This document shows, one piece after another, positions 55,346 to 64,000 of a stretch of 64,000 nt of DNA. Under the pieces are notes generated by a model. The model did not search any database, was not told where the DNA came from, and was given only the letters and a program-made list of their open reading frames with translations. The DNA lies in assembly GCF_001641265.1 (NCBI RefSeq), contig NW_020167557.1, positions 62,001 through 126,000 on the forward strand, read 5' to 3'. Both the position numbers and the translations under genes were made by a program. How positions within the stretch are numbered: position 1 is the first letter of the stretch; every line of letters begins with the position of its first letter. This stretch comes from Pseudogymnoascus destructans. Lineage: Eukaryota; Ascomycota; Leotiomycetes; Thelebolales; Thelebolaceae.

Positions 55346-57197
55346 ACGTACATGTATAGCGAAAGCGCCAAACAAGCGAAAGCGCCAAAATGATGCGGTG
55401 ACCAAACCCCCCAACTAAATGTTAAATTCCTCAACAACAAAACATGCCCCATAAAAACGATGAAAGCCAATTAGTGCTAGCTATCCAGGCTATGCAAAGC
55501 GACCCAAAGTTACGCCTTCGAGTTGCTGCTAGGATCTATTCTGTGGACCACCGCAAGCTAGGTCGTCGTCTAGAAGGTGTACCTTCACGACGCGATATCC
55601 AAGCCAACTCATGGAAATTAACTAACCTAGAGGAGTCCGTCCTTGTTCAGTATATACTCGACCTAGCTGCCAAAGGGTTTCCTCCTCGGCTGTCTGTTGT
55701 TGAAGATATGGCAAGTCGACTACTTGCAACATGCGACGCGTCACGCGTTGGGTCGCGTTGGGCTTCAAACTTTGTTAAGCGGCGTGTAGAGCTCCAGACA
55801 TGCTTTCAGCGCAAATACGACTACCAGAGGGCTAAGTGCGAAGATCCAGAAGTTATTAATGGCTGGTTTGAGCTTGTGCGTAACACAATTGCGAAATATG
55901 GTATCGATGAAGCAGATATGTACAACTTTGATGAGACTGGGTTTATGATGGGCGTTATCTCAACTGCTATGGTTGTAACAAGCTCAGACGGGCGGGCAAA
56001 AGCAAAGAAGGTACAGCCTGGTAATCGGGAATGGGTTACAGTAATCCAAGGCGTTAGTTCTCAAGGTTGGGCAGTACCACCATTTATCATTGTTGCAGGC
56101 AAAAACCACCTTACATCTTGGTATGAGAATAGTGGATTTTCAAGCGATTTCTGTTACTGAAAATGGCTGGACTACAAACGAGAGAGGCATGGATTGGATT
56201 CAGCACTTTGAGAAGCATACAAAGGCCCGGAGTGTTGGTGGTTATCGCTTGTTAGTCCTTGATGGTCATGAGAGCCACCACTCAGATGAGTTTGAGGAGT
56301 ACTGCAAGGAACACAACATTATTACGCTTTGTATGCCTGCTCACTCTTCTCATCTACTCCAGCCACTTGATGTTGGCTGTTTTGGCCCGTTAAAGCAGGC
56401 CTATGGTCGGCAAATTGAAGATATGATGCAGGCTCATATTTCTCATATTACAAAGGATGACTTCTTTCCTGCCTTCCACGCTGCATTTAACACTACAATG
56501 ACAGAAAGTAACATTCGAGGCGGGTTCCGAGGGGCAGGGCTTCTTCCATTTGACCCTGAGAGAGTGATATCTACACTTGATCTTAAGTTAAGGACACCAA
56601 CGCCTCCAAGCTCCCGCCCAGGTACTGCTCAACCTTGGGTTTCTCAGACACCAAACAACCCAATTGAAGCTATGTCACAGTCTACATTTATTAAAACTCG
56701 GATTTCACGCCATCAAAATAGCTCTCCAACCTCAATCTATGCAGCTGTTGACCAGTTTACAAAGGGTGCATCGCAAATAATGCATCAATTAGCACTGCTA
56801 AAGGGAGAGAACCAAAACCTACGACAGGCAAATGAAGTACTAAGCAAGCGCCGGAGAGCTAGGAAAACATGACTACAGCAAGGAGGATCACTTAGTCAAC
56901 AAGGGGCGCAAGAGCTACAGGATGAGAGGGATGTTGTGCAGCAGGTAGAGCAGGAAATAAGGGCAAGCCGTGGTCGGAAGCCAAGGGAAGAAACCCGTGC
57001 CCGTCGCTGTGGCAAGTGTGGTGAGACTGGGCACAATGCGCGCACGTGTCAGATTGTAATAGACACCTCTGAGGAAGAGGACTCCGAGTAGTTTCAATTG
57101 ATTTCTAATGTTGTGGTAGATTTATCGCAATGTTTGTCGTGAGGGTAGATAATTTTGGCGCTTTCGCTTGTTTGGCGCTTTCGCTATACATGTACGT
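55346..57197 (+). mobile_element. Fot1/pogo-like element copy W, 1852 bp
   Basis: Same TIRs as Y and Z, TA duplications at 55344-55345 and 57198-57199, only 138 bp from V. Confidence 0.95.
55444..57091 (+). pseudogene. DDE transposase of copy W (8-bp deletion plus nonsense)
   Basis: Carries the same 8-bp deletion as Z (frame ends GFSSDFCY at 56160) and the same four substitutions, plus a private TGA at 56870-56872 (ACATGACTA where Y and Z have ACACGACTA). The knuckle CGKCGETGHNARTC is unchanged. Confidence 0.93.
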
Positions 57198-57419
57198 TAC
57201 AGATTATGTCAGAATCGTCTTCGTATAGTAACACTGATTGGCTGTCAGAATATTACCTTCCGGAAATGCTACTAGTATGGGCTTGGCAGTAAAATATCAT
57301 ACTATGAAGCCCTTTCCTAGCCACATTATTAGCTACATAAGACAGTGTGGGTCAGTCTAAGACCCTTTTATACGATTAATCCTCTCCAATGGTCACGAAA
57401 AAAGGGCCGGCCCCCCTAA

Positions 57420-57800
57420 GGTAAGTTATATTACTTAAGATTTATAAAATAATACTAACTATTTATAGAACTTCACAACTTGATTTTGATAATGAGCTAC
57501 TTCTTATTAAAAATAAAAATCAAGAAGAAGATAACTCTTTAGATGACTTTGAAAAGGCTTTATATTCACAAAATCTAAATGAAGATTTAGAGACAGAGAT
57601 TACTCTTTTTACTTTTTAGAACCTACTTCTCATTTTAAAGTAAGTTGCCCTTTTATATATTTATACTAATATTTATAGATCTCTCCATTAGACTTTTGGA
57701 AAGCAAATAAGAGTAGATTCCCTATCTTATCTACTATTGCTAGAAGGTATTTACAAATACCTGCTACTAGTGCTCCTATAGAGAGCTCTTTTAGTATAGG
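57420..57800 (+). pseudogene. hAT transposase C-terminal fragment
   Basis: AT-rich exons separated by GTAAGT introns. The last (57679-57800) reads SPLDFWKANKSRFPILSTIA then IPATSAPIESSFS, the hAT dimerisation domain. Probably the same family as the 40.2 kb fragment. Confidence 0.8.
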
Positions 57801-58701
57801 TGCTCCCTCTCCTTTCCCTTCGCTATTCTCAACCCTCTTTTTCAGGCAACGCTTCCAGACGAAAGCACGTCAAATATAAGGCGCATTCGCAATCTTTTCC
57901 CTTGGTAGCTGATAGCTTGGGTCGTATGTGCCGCCAGCTCGCCTCTCATTTTGGGCACTTTTCCCAGATGTATTGCGATTTCGGCCTCTAGGCGTCGCTC
58001 CATTCGGTCGTCCCTTTAAAACATACTTCTCAGCATTTAAATTTCGGATGACGGCGGCTGTAGTCTTACCTTTCCTCTGTATAGAAACCCTCTGGGAGAT
58101 CGGATCTACCGTTGTCAGGGTATAATATGTGTCAAATTCTAATTCTTAAGTTGAGTTAGTTGCTGTTCAAGATAATATCGTTGATCTCCCATAGTTGCTT
58201 CTTGTCATCTCTCCACCTTCCTTGATGTGGCCGGCCAGACCTACTAATATCTATATATCACAGTTATTATCTGCTGAAAATAAATAGATATATATAGTTG
58301 CACTGGTTTTGAAGTGTGACAGATTCGCGGCATTAAAGGCTACCTCTCGCACTTTTATATACATATATTACTCTAATGCGATTCTCCAACCATATGGAGG
58401 AATCCAACACTGACAGCCTTGTTACCGATGTATGAAGACGTTGCTGGCACTGCAGCAAGTGTATAGGCAACAGCGAGCGAAAGAGACTCCAGTGATCGAG
58501 CTCTTCCAGTCATATCTTAGCAATCCTCCCAACTGCAGCTGGCTAAAAATGCGGCCATCCACCAGCAAGGCCAGGCGTTGTTGGAACGCAGCGGGGCTGG
58601 TGGATGCAAGGCCGAGTAGCCACATAGCAGTTCGAGTGCAAGTACATTGTTATGTAAACTAGCTTACGAGGAGCAAGATTAGATTAGATGGGTTAATACA
58701 T
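57801..58701. other. Repeat-derived spacer
   Basis: No intact gene. A minus-strand frame at about 58120-57870 (VSIQRKGKTTAAVIRNLNAE, KGRPNGATPRGRNR) looks protein-like and may be another transposon remnant. 58140-58400 is AT-rich. Confidence 0.35.
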
Positions 58702-60088
58702 TCAACTATCAGACTCAAATCCCTGATTCCAGGGCACCCAAGATTGGTCCGAAAAATCAGACATACACTTGACCTGTTCAGGTGGTTTATCATCCCACGC
58801 AATCTTCAACGACTTATCATTGCCCTCCGCCTTCACCGCATCAGAAACATACCCGTGCAACGCCTTGGCCTTCTTAGCAGACCCATCCGAATAGTCCAAA
58901 TTAACCGACGGGACCACCGCAATCTTGGAATACCCCTCCAACCACAAGTCCTTGCAGAACAATCGCGGTTCGCCCGAATAACACTCACCAGCCTTCGACT
59001 TCCTAAATCGTATATTTTTCTCAATCAAAGGCTTTGCACTGAAGACAACAGCGCCGTTCCAGCAGGCAAAGACTTGAAAGGCCTGGTGCTCATCGAATCG
59101 CTGACGGGACACTGGGTGGTTCCAAAACAGATTCGAGGAAAATCGCCACCCTCCGTCCGGGGGGATCTCCCAAAATGTGTCCCCATTCATGGCTCTCGCG
59201 ATCCAGATATCGTAGAAGATGGGAGCGGGGTCTATATCTGACCAGTCCATCGCACATGTCATATCCGCATTCTGAAAGACGCGTTGGTGGACCAGCTCCA
59301 GCATATCCTCCATACATATGGCGACGTCATTGACGAAAACCACCGCTGTGTCTGGGGAATACCGAGCCGAATTTTTGAGCAGTGGTTCGAGGGCTAAGTT
59401 TCGAAGGCCTGAAAGACCTTCAATTCGGTCACCCTGCTTAGGATCGATGTCGCTGGTTTGGAGGTGAAATTCCAGTCCCAGGTTTTCCATGTCTACGCGC
59501 AGCGCATCCAGCACTTCAGAAGTCCCATCATCGGAATGCCCTTCCACTATCGACAAAGCGCAGTTTTCGGGACCGAGAAACCGCACGGTTTCCACAACGG
59601 ATCCCAGCAATCGAGGGAGTATGCCTACGCATTGTCGCAGATTGAGCGCAAAAAAGTATTTTATCTGCCTATCGGTGGCTTTCGCATCTCCATGATCGAC
59701 TCGAAGATAGTCGTAGCGCTTCATAGCAAGCGCCGGGCACAGGAGTCGCTCGAATTCTTCGTCTTTGGGGTCTAGTATTGCTTTGACATAGTTATATTTG
59801 GGTGCTTGGGCGTCGAGGAGAGTTGTGGTTGCCACTTGAGATGCTGTTGCAGGTTAGCTGGCGGGTTCATACAGTAGGTGTCCTGGCCGCTGAGGAGGGA
59901 GAGGGGGACTGCTTACAGGCCTCCTGCTCTGCTGTATTGCTGCCTCCGTAAGAAGGGAGATGTAGGGCGGTGACCAGTTCAGACGACCGATTGTGTAGAT
60001 CTGAGACAGTTGTGAAGACGATGATGATTGCGATTGCGATGGTGATGACCAATAGCCTCTTTCTAGGTAGCCATGATCTGGTCAGCAT
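58702..60088 (-). CDS. GT69 alpha-1,3-mannosyltransferase, CMT1/CAP59-like
   Basis: Two exons (60088-59917, 59843-58702) give 437 aa. A basic N-terminus and one membrane span (LLVITIAIAIIIVFTTV, about residues 12-28) make a type II Golgi protein. The lumenal domain includes NCALSIVEGHSDDGTSEVLD, DIDPKQGDRIEGLSGLRNLA, VVFVNDVAICMEDMLELV and AMDWSDIDPAPIFYDIWIAR, signature segments of the Cryptococcus CMT1/CAP59 family. Known reaction: transfer of mannose from GDP-mannose in alpha-1,3 linkage; in non-capsulated ascomycetes the acceptor is unknown, probably cell-wall or extracellular glycan. Confidence 0.92.
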
Positions 60089-61016
60089 CGTCTTTCAGAT
60101 GAACCTCACATTTAATATTAAAAAAGGGTAATGCGACGGTGCTGGCACATGTTCATCAGTATTGATGGAGATGAAGCTGCTGTTAAGTAACGTAACGATG
60201 ACATTTATGTGCGGTCAAAGGGTTCAGATGACAGCCGCGGCCCGCCACGTCCCCGCCAAATGCCCCTGAAATACTCCGTACTGTACTCCGTACTGTACAT
60301 CAGTACGCCAATGGGCCAATGGTTTTCTGGCTCTTTGCGTCCCGGAATAGATCGCCGACATTTCTTTGGGGGGTTTTGCCTTTAGGGCACTTTTACGCGC
60401 CGTGCTACGCGATGTGCTCCTCTACCGTACCCCTCACTGAGCCCCTTTCGCCTCACCTCAGAACTCCGAAGTCAGCACTTGATTACTCTTATCTTTAAAA
60501 AAATCATAGGGCGAAGGCTTACTATTCACACAAATAAATATAAATGAACCAAGCTTAGAATAAATATAATGAGCCTGAAGCCTTTAGTTTACCTCGAATC
60601 TGCCTTGCGCAACTTTAGTATAAAAATACTACGCGCTGGCGCTGTGTTGTACAGTACATGCAGGGGTTAACTGAGGGTAGAAAGATGACGCCTGATTTGC
60701 CCGCATCTTCAAACACCAACACTGACAGCAACATTTTGGTCTGAAGCAGGAAAGATTAACGCCATCCAGTGGAGCCGCCAGCCGGCAATCTATAAGCTCT
60801 TGCTACCAATGCTTCCCTAGCCTGTCAGTTGAAGCGTAACCCTTTTTTAGATCTGTATCTGAACATGGGTAGCGGCGCCTATATAGTACTGAGTATGGAA
60901 ATGTCGAGAACGGAATGGTGTTGATGAGTGACGATTTTTACATATCTTTGGCATGGTGGTCGCTCCTGGTATTCTCAACCATTTCTTTGTTGCTCCGTTT
61001 TTACCTCGTTTTTGAA
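60089..61016. other. Divergent intergenic region
   Basis: About 930 bp between two divergent genes. It contains a short tandem TACTCCGTACTG (60278-60300). No gene supported. Confidence 0.5.
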
Positions 61017-62106
61017 ATGATGCGCCGCCTAGTGGTCTTCTGGGTTGGGGTTCTTCTCTTCGACATTCAATATGCCGGAGTGCAGGCACAAAAGGCGGTT
61101 TGGAAGACTCCGGTGAAGGGCGAAAACCTGGAAGCCAACACGATAGACTCGGTGTTGTTGGATTGGACCTCGACCCTTCCCACCACAATCCTGCGGATGT
61201 GGTGTCAGAATAAAACAGATGCAAATAATCTAGTTTTAGGTTCGTTGGTTTCCCTTCTACAATTACAGGTGCCAGTGTAACTAATATGCATTGTTTTTTA
61301 CAGCTAGCTCATTCTTTGTCGATTCTAAAGGACCCTTCGAATATGTTATGGAACAATATCTGCAAGACAAAACGGAGTTTCCTCTTGCCTGTCATGCCGA
61401 ACTGGCGGAAAAGCCAGTTGGTGGCGGTACCGATTGCCCGGCTGCGATCGTGTGGTCGTCCAACGCAGCTGAAGCGGCGAAGACGGTTTCGCAGACGAAA
61501 GCGGCCTCAACTGTCACCATAACGCCTTCAGCGAACTCAACCCCACCAGGTCAAACTCCAACCCCAACTCCAACCCCAACTCCAAGTTCAACCCCGCCGT
61601 CAACTACGGACTCTACTACTAGCGACTCCCCATCAAAACCTCCCACACCTACATCGAGCACAGGCCCGGAGGAAACCGCCAAGTCTCCGACGAATAGCTC
61701 AGGGGAAAATCCCTCTGGCGCCACGACAGCTCCAGTAGCACCCGCATCTACACCCAACAGCACAGGTGCCATAATAGGGGGTGCAATTGGCGGCGTAGCC
61801 CTCATAGCCTTTATCATCCTCGCAGTCCTCTTCCTGCGAAAATTCCAACGGAACCGCGCAGCCTCCCCCATTCCCACCGAGTCGACACGACGGAGTTTCT
61901 ATCTCTTCAACGCCTACAACAAAAGGGGGCCAAAGGCGCGTACTACAGGCGTCTTTGAGAAGGAGGGTGAGTATGGGCTAGGGGTACAGGAGAAAGAGGG
62001 CGGTGATGTGTCTCGTAGTGGGGGGGTTTATGAGTTGCCGGAAAGTCAAAGGGAGAGGCGGTATAGTCCTGTTGAGCTGCCAGGCGGCTCGGTTTATTAC
62101 CCATGA
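61017..62106 (+). CDS. Single-pass Ser/Thr-rich cell-surface protein
   Basis: Two exons (61017-61239, 61304-62106) give 341 aa. A signal peptide RRLVVFWVGVLLFDIQYAGV is followed by a small ectodomain with WKTPVKGENLEANTIDSVLLDW and a few cysteines. Then comes a Pro/Thr/Ser stalk with a (TP)n stretch and N-x-S/T sites. The membrane span is IIGGAIGGVALIAFIILAVL (about residues 229-251). The cytosolic tail is charged and contains SFYLFNAYNKRG and ends GSVYYP. The architecture resembles fungal wall-stress sensors of the Mid2/Wsc kind, but no WSC domain is present. The alternative first Met at 61020 changes nothing. Confidence 0.82.
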
Positions 62107-62507
62107 CAGGGTTGTGATGGGTAGGAAGTGGAAGATAGCCTGAGTTGGTTGTAATAGATGCGATTTAACGATATGATTCATGTACGGTATAAATTATAGC
62201 ATAAGCACAAGAGACTACATTTATCCCTGAAAAGTATCGCATAAACGCTTCATATATTCATTCAAATATGTTGAACTAAGTGGATTATCTCAGTACAGCG
62301 GTAGAAGTAAACTAATAATGGTGAACAGCAGAGCACTGGTGTATGTGATTGTTTTGTTGTTATTAGAGTTAAGCAATCTACAGAATCTATATACTCCGAG
62401 TGAGGTGCGCTACCTCGGTAGGTAGCCACCGCACGCCTCAGGATTCAGGTCAGAGCAACCACCCCTTATTTTGACACACCTCTTTGTGTGCCTGAATCGG
62501 CCCTTTC
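62107..62507. other. Intergenic / element edge
   Basis: 3' flank of the surface-protein gene leading into the copia remnant. No gene. Confidence 0.45.
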
Positions 62508-63035
62508 CTAGACCGTGACCACCTTCATCTGGAGTTTTTGTATGAACTTCTTATGTTGTGTGGCGGGTAGTGGCTTGGTAAGTCCATCGGCTACCATGTT
62601 GGCGGTTTCCACATACCATAAGTCGATAGTTCCCTTTTCGATGTGCTCCCTAATGAAGTGGTGCTTTACATTAATGTGCTTAGTTCTCTGATGAAACTCA
62701 GGGTTTTCAGCCAAGCTTAGTGAGCCTTGGTTGTCTCCATAGATTTGTATAGCTTGAATGTTATCACCAGTGTACATCATCTGCTTCATGATCTGTTGCA
62801 GCCAGAGTGCTTCTGAAACTGCCTTCGCGAGTGCGTAGTATTCTGCTTCTGTAGTTGACTGTGCCACAGTTTGCTGTCGCTTTGAAGTGTGTAAAATGAC
62901 ACCTCCTGCAAATAGGAATGTGTTTCCAAGGACTGACTTGCGTTGGGATTTATCACTTGCATAGTCTGAGTCGCAGTATCTGTTACGGCTATCGGCAGAG
63001 CTATTAGCCGAGTAGGTCACGCTACAGGACCCCAC
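62508..63035 (-). pseudogene. Ty1/copia RNase H remnant
   Basis: C-terminal end of a copia polyprotein: YCDSDYASDKSQRKSVLGNT, VAQSTTEAEYYALAKAVSEA, IYGDNQGSLSLAENPEFHQR, HINVKHHFIREHI and VADGLTKPL. The rest of pol is absent upstream, where a minisatellite begins. Confidence 0.92.
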
Positions 63036-63060
63036 TCTGCAGGATGGAGCTGTGAGAACT

Positions 63061-63228
63061 GTTGGAACTTCTACAGTTCCTACAGTTCCTACAGTTCCTT
63101 AGGATGTAACTGTTAGAACCTGTACAGTTCCTACAGTTCCTCAGGATGAAACTGTTAGAACCTGTACAGTTCCTACAGTTCCTTAGGATGAAACTGTTAG
63201 AACCTGTACAGTTCCTTACAGTTCCCTT
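63061..63228 (+). repeat. Minisatellite, 42-bp unit, about 3.5-4 copies
   Basis: Units beginning GTTAGAACCTGTACAGTTCC and ending GGATGAAACT, with CTACAGTTC sub-repeats. The first unit is longer by one CTACAGTTC sub-repeat. Confidence 0.85.
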
Positions 63229-63505
63229 TGGCACGACGCCACTATATAAGTAGATAGTATTTCCTTAGATAGGAGCTTTGTGCTCAACTCAAAATAGTAT
63301 TCTTTACAATACTGTAATGTGTTACTTGGAAAGCCTTTGTGTTTAATCCCCTGCCTCCTCTGTCAAGTCAACCTTACGCAAGGAACCTCTGTGTCTTCTA
63401 TCGTTTAGAAGTCAGCGTTACACTTAAGGCTACCAAGCAATACTTACTGAAAAAACTTGGAAATAGGATTCATTGTCAACAGTAATAGCCCCTTCGCATC
63501 CCCGA

Positions 63506-64000
63506 TGTAATGGTGGGTGCACCAGATGTGAGAATCTAGCCACCCAAGGAAGGGGTGATTTTACTAAGACAACACACTGTCTTAGGAAACAGAGCCAAAG
63601 GGTCGTAGCTTAGACTATTCCACAATGCAGCAATCAGGTGTATGATATAGTGGAGTGGTTTAGACAAGTTGTAACAAATGTTGAGTCTGAGAACTCAGGG
63701 ATAAGTCAGAGGTTAACACCTCACTGACTTTTCAGAAACAAGAAGTAACAAGATCAATGCTTGGAAGCTTGGAAAAGATGTGGAAGTATGTGATAGTTGA
63801 TTTACTGTATTGTCTGCTTGCCCTTTCTTAAGGAAAGGGCAATCCTATTTATGCTAAAGGAGTGTAGTTCTCTAATTTTCCAAGACTTTCCATGACTAAC
63901 CAGGCTTGGTAACTGTAGTCGATGTAAGAGAATCCCATAGAACCTAGGTTCCTAGCCTATAGGAAGTGAAAGGAGGTCCAAGGTCAGAGTACCCCTATAG
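63506..64000 (-). repeat. LTR of the 0.9 kb chromovirus family, cut by window end
   Basis: Starts TGTAATGGTGGGTGC and matches the solo LTR at 51665 closely, including the hairpin GCCCTTTC/GAAAGGGC. The right end is outside the window, so a full element may follow. Confidence 0.92.

Noticed and set aside
58432..58662. 76-aa plus-strand ORF upstream of the mannosyltransferase 3' end
   Set aside because: No motif, no splice support, in repeat-derived DNA.
63060..63422. 361-bp copia LTR from TGTTGGAACT to GCGTTACA
   Set aside because: TG/CA ends can be chosen by eye but the 5-bp flanks do not match and no second copy is in the window.

Overview
The window reads as nuclear DNA of a filamentous ascomycete (Pezizomycotina). 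The evidence is short GT-AG introns of about 45-105 bp with CTRAC-type branch points, an intron-containing tRNA-Leu, a metacaspase with a Gln/Gly/Pro-rich prodomain, a fused CYP505-type P450/reductase, and nested fungal transposons (Ty3/gypsy chromoviruses, Fot1/pogo-like and hAT-like elements). I did not settle the class or genus. Gene models below were spliced by hand; for each multi-exon gene called intact, the exon lengths sum to a multiple of three.

Layout. 1-13.5 kb is ordinary gene-dense DNA: the end of a PACT-domain spindle-pole protein, metacaspase, tRNA-Leu(CAA), a mitochondrial transcription factor (mtTFB type), an AMSH/Sst2 JAMM deubiquitinase, a small tail-anchored protein, a Vma12-type V-ATPase assembly factor and a Coq1-type polyprenyl diphosphate synthase. 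13.9-22.8 kb is a transposon nest: a Tigger/pogo gene split by a very young 6.7 kb chromovirus and a solo LTR of the same family. 23-36.2 kb is genic again: an Eco1-like zinc-finger protein without an acetyltransferase domain, a disordered Pro-rich protein, a decayed phosphotransferase-like gene, a CYP505 monooxygenase, a VOC/glyoxalase-like protein and a peroxisomal enoyl-CoA hydratase/isomerase ending in SKL. 36.5-58.7 kb is a second, deeper nest: a foldback MITE, three full-length copies of one Fot1-like family (Y, Z, W), one copy and one fragment of a second family (V, V'), hAT remnants, a decayed 7.5 kb gypsy element inside a second pogo gene, and several solo LTRs. 58.7-62.1 kb holds a CMT1-type (GT69) mannosyltransferase and a single-pass Ser/Thr-rich surface protein. 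62.5-64 kb is a copia RNase H remnant, a minisatellite and another copy of the 0.9 kb LTR, cut by the window end.

Most notable: (i) inside the decayed gypsy element, on the strand opposite pol, sits an apparently intact three-exon gene for a 186-aa protein with a six-cysteine Zn2Cys6-like cluster; (ii) the young chromovirus shows signals of Tf1-like self-priming, and its gag and pol meet at a CCC-TAG that a +1 shift would bridge; (iii) two Fot1-like copies share the same 8-bp frameshifting deletion at unrelated sites, so a defective copy was mobilised in trans; (iv) most differences noted between those copies are C-to-T at CpG; (v) a foldback MITE carries TIR motifs changed in parallel at every site and was itself hit by a relative inside its own TIR. 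Nearly every insertion whose target is readable lies inside another transposon.
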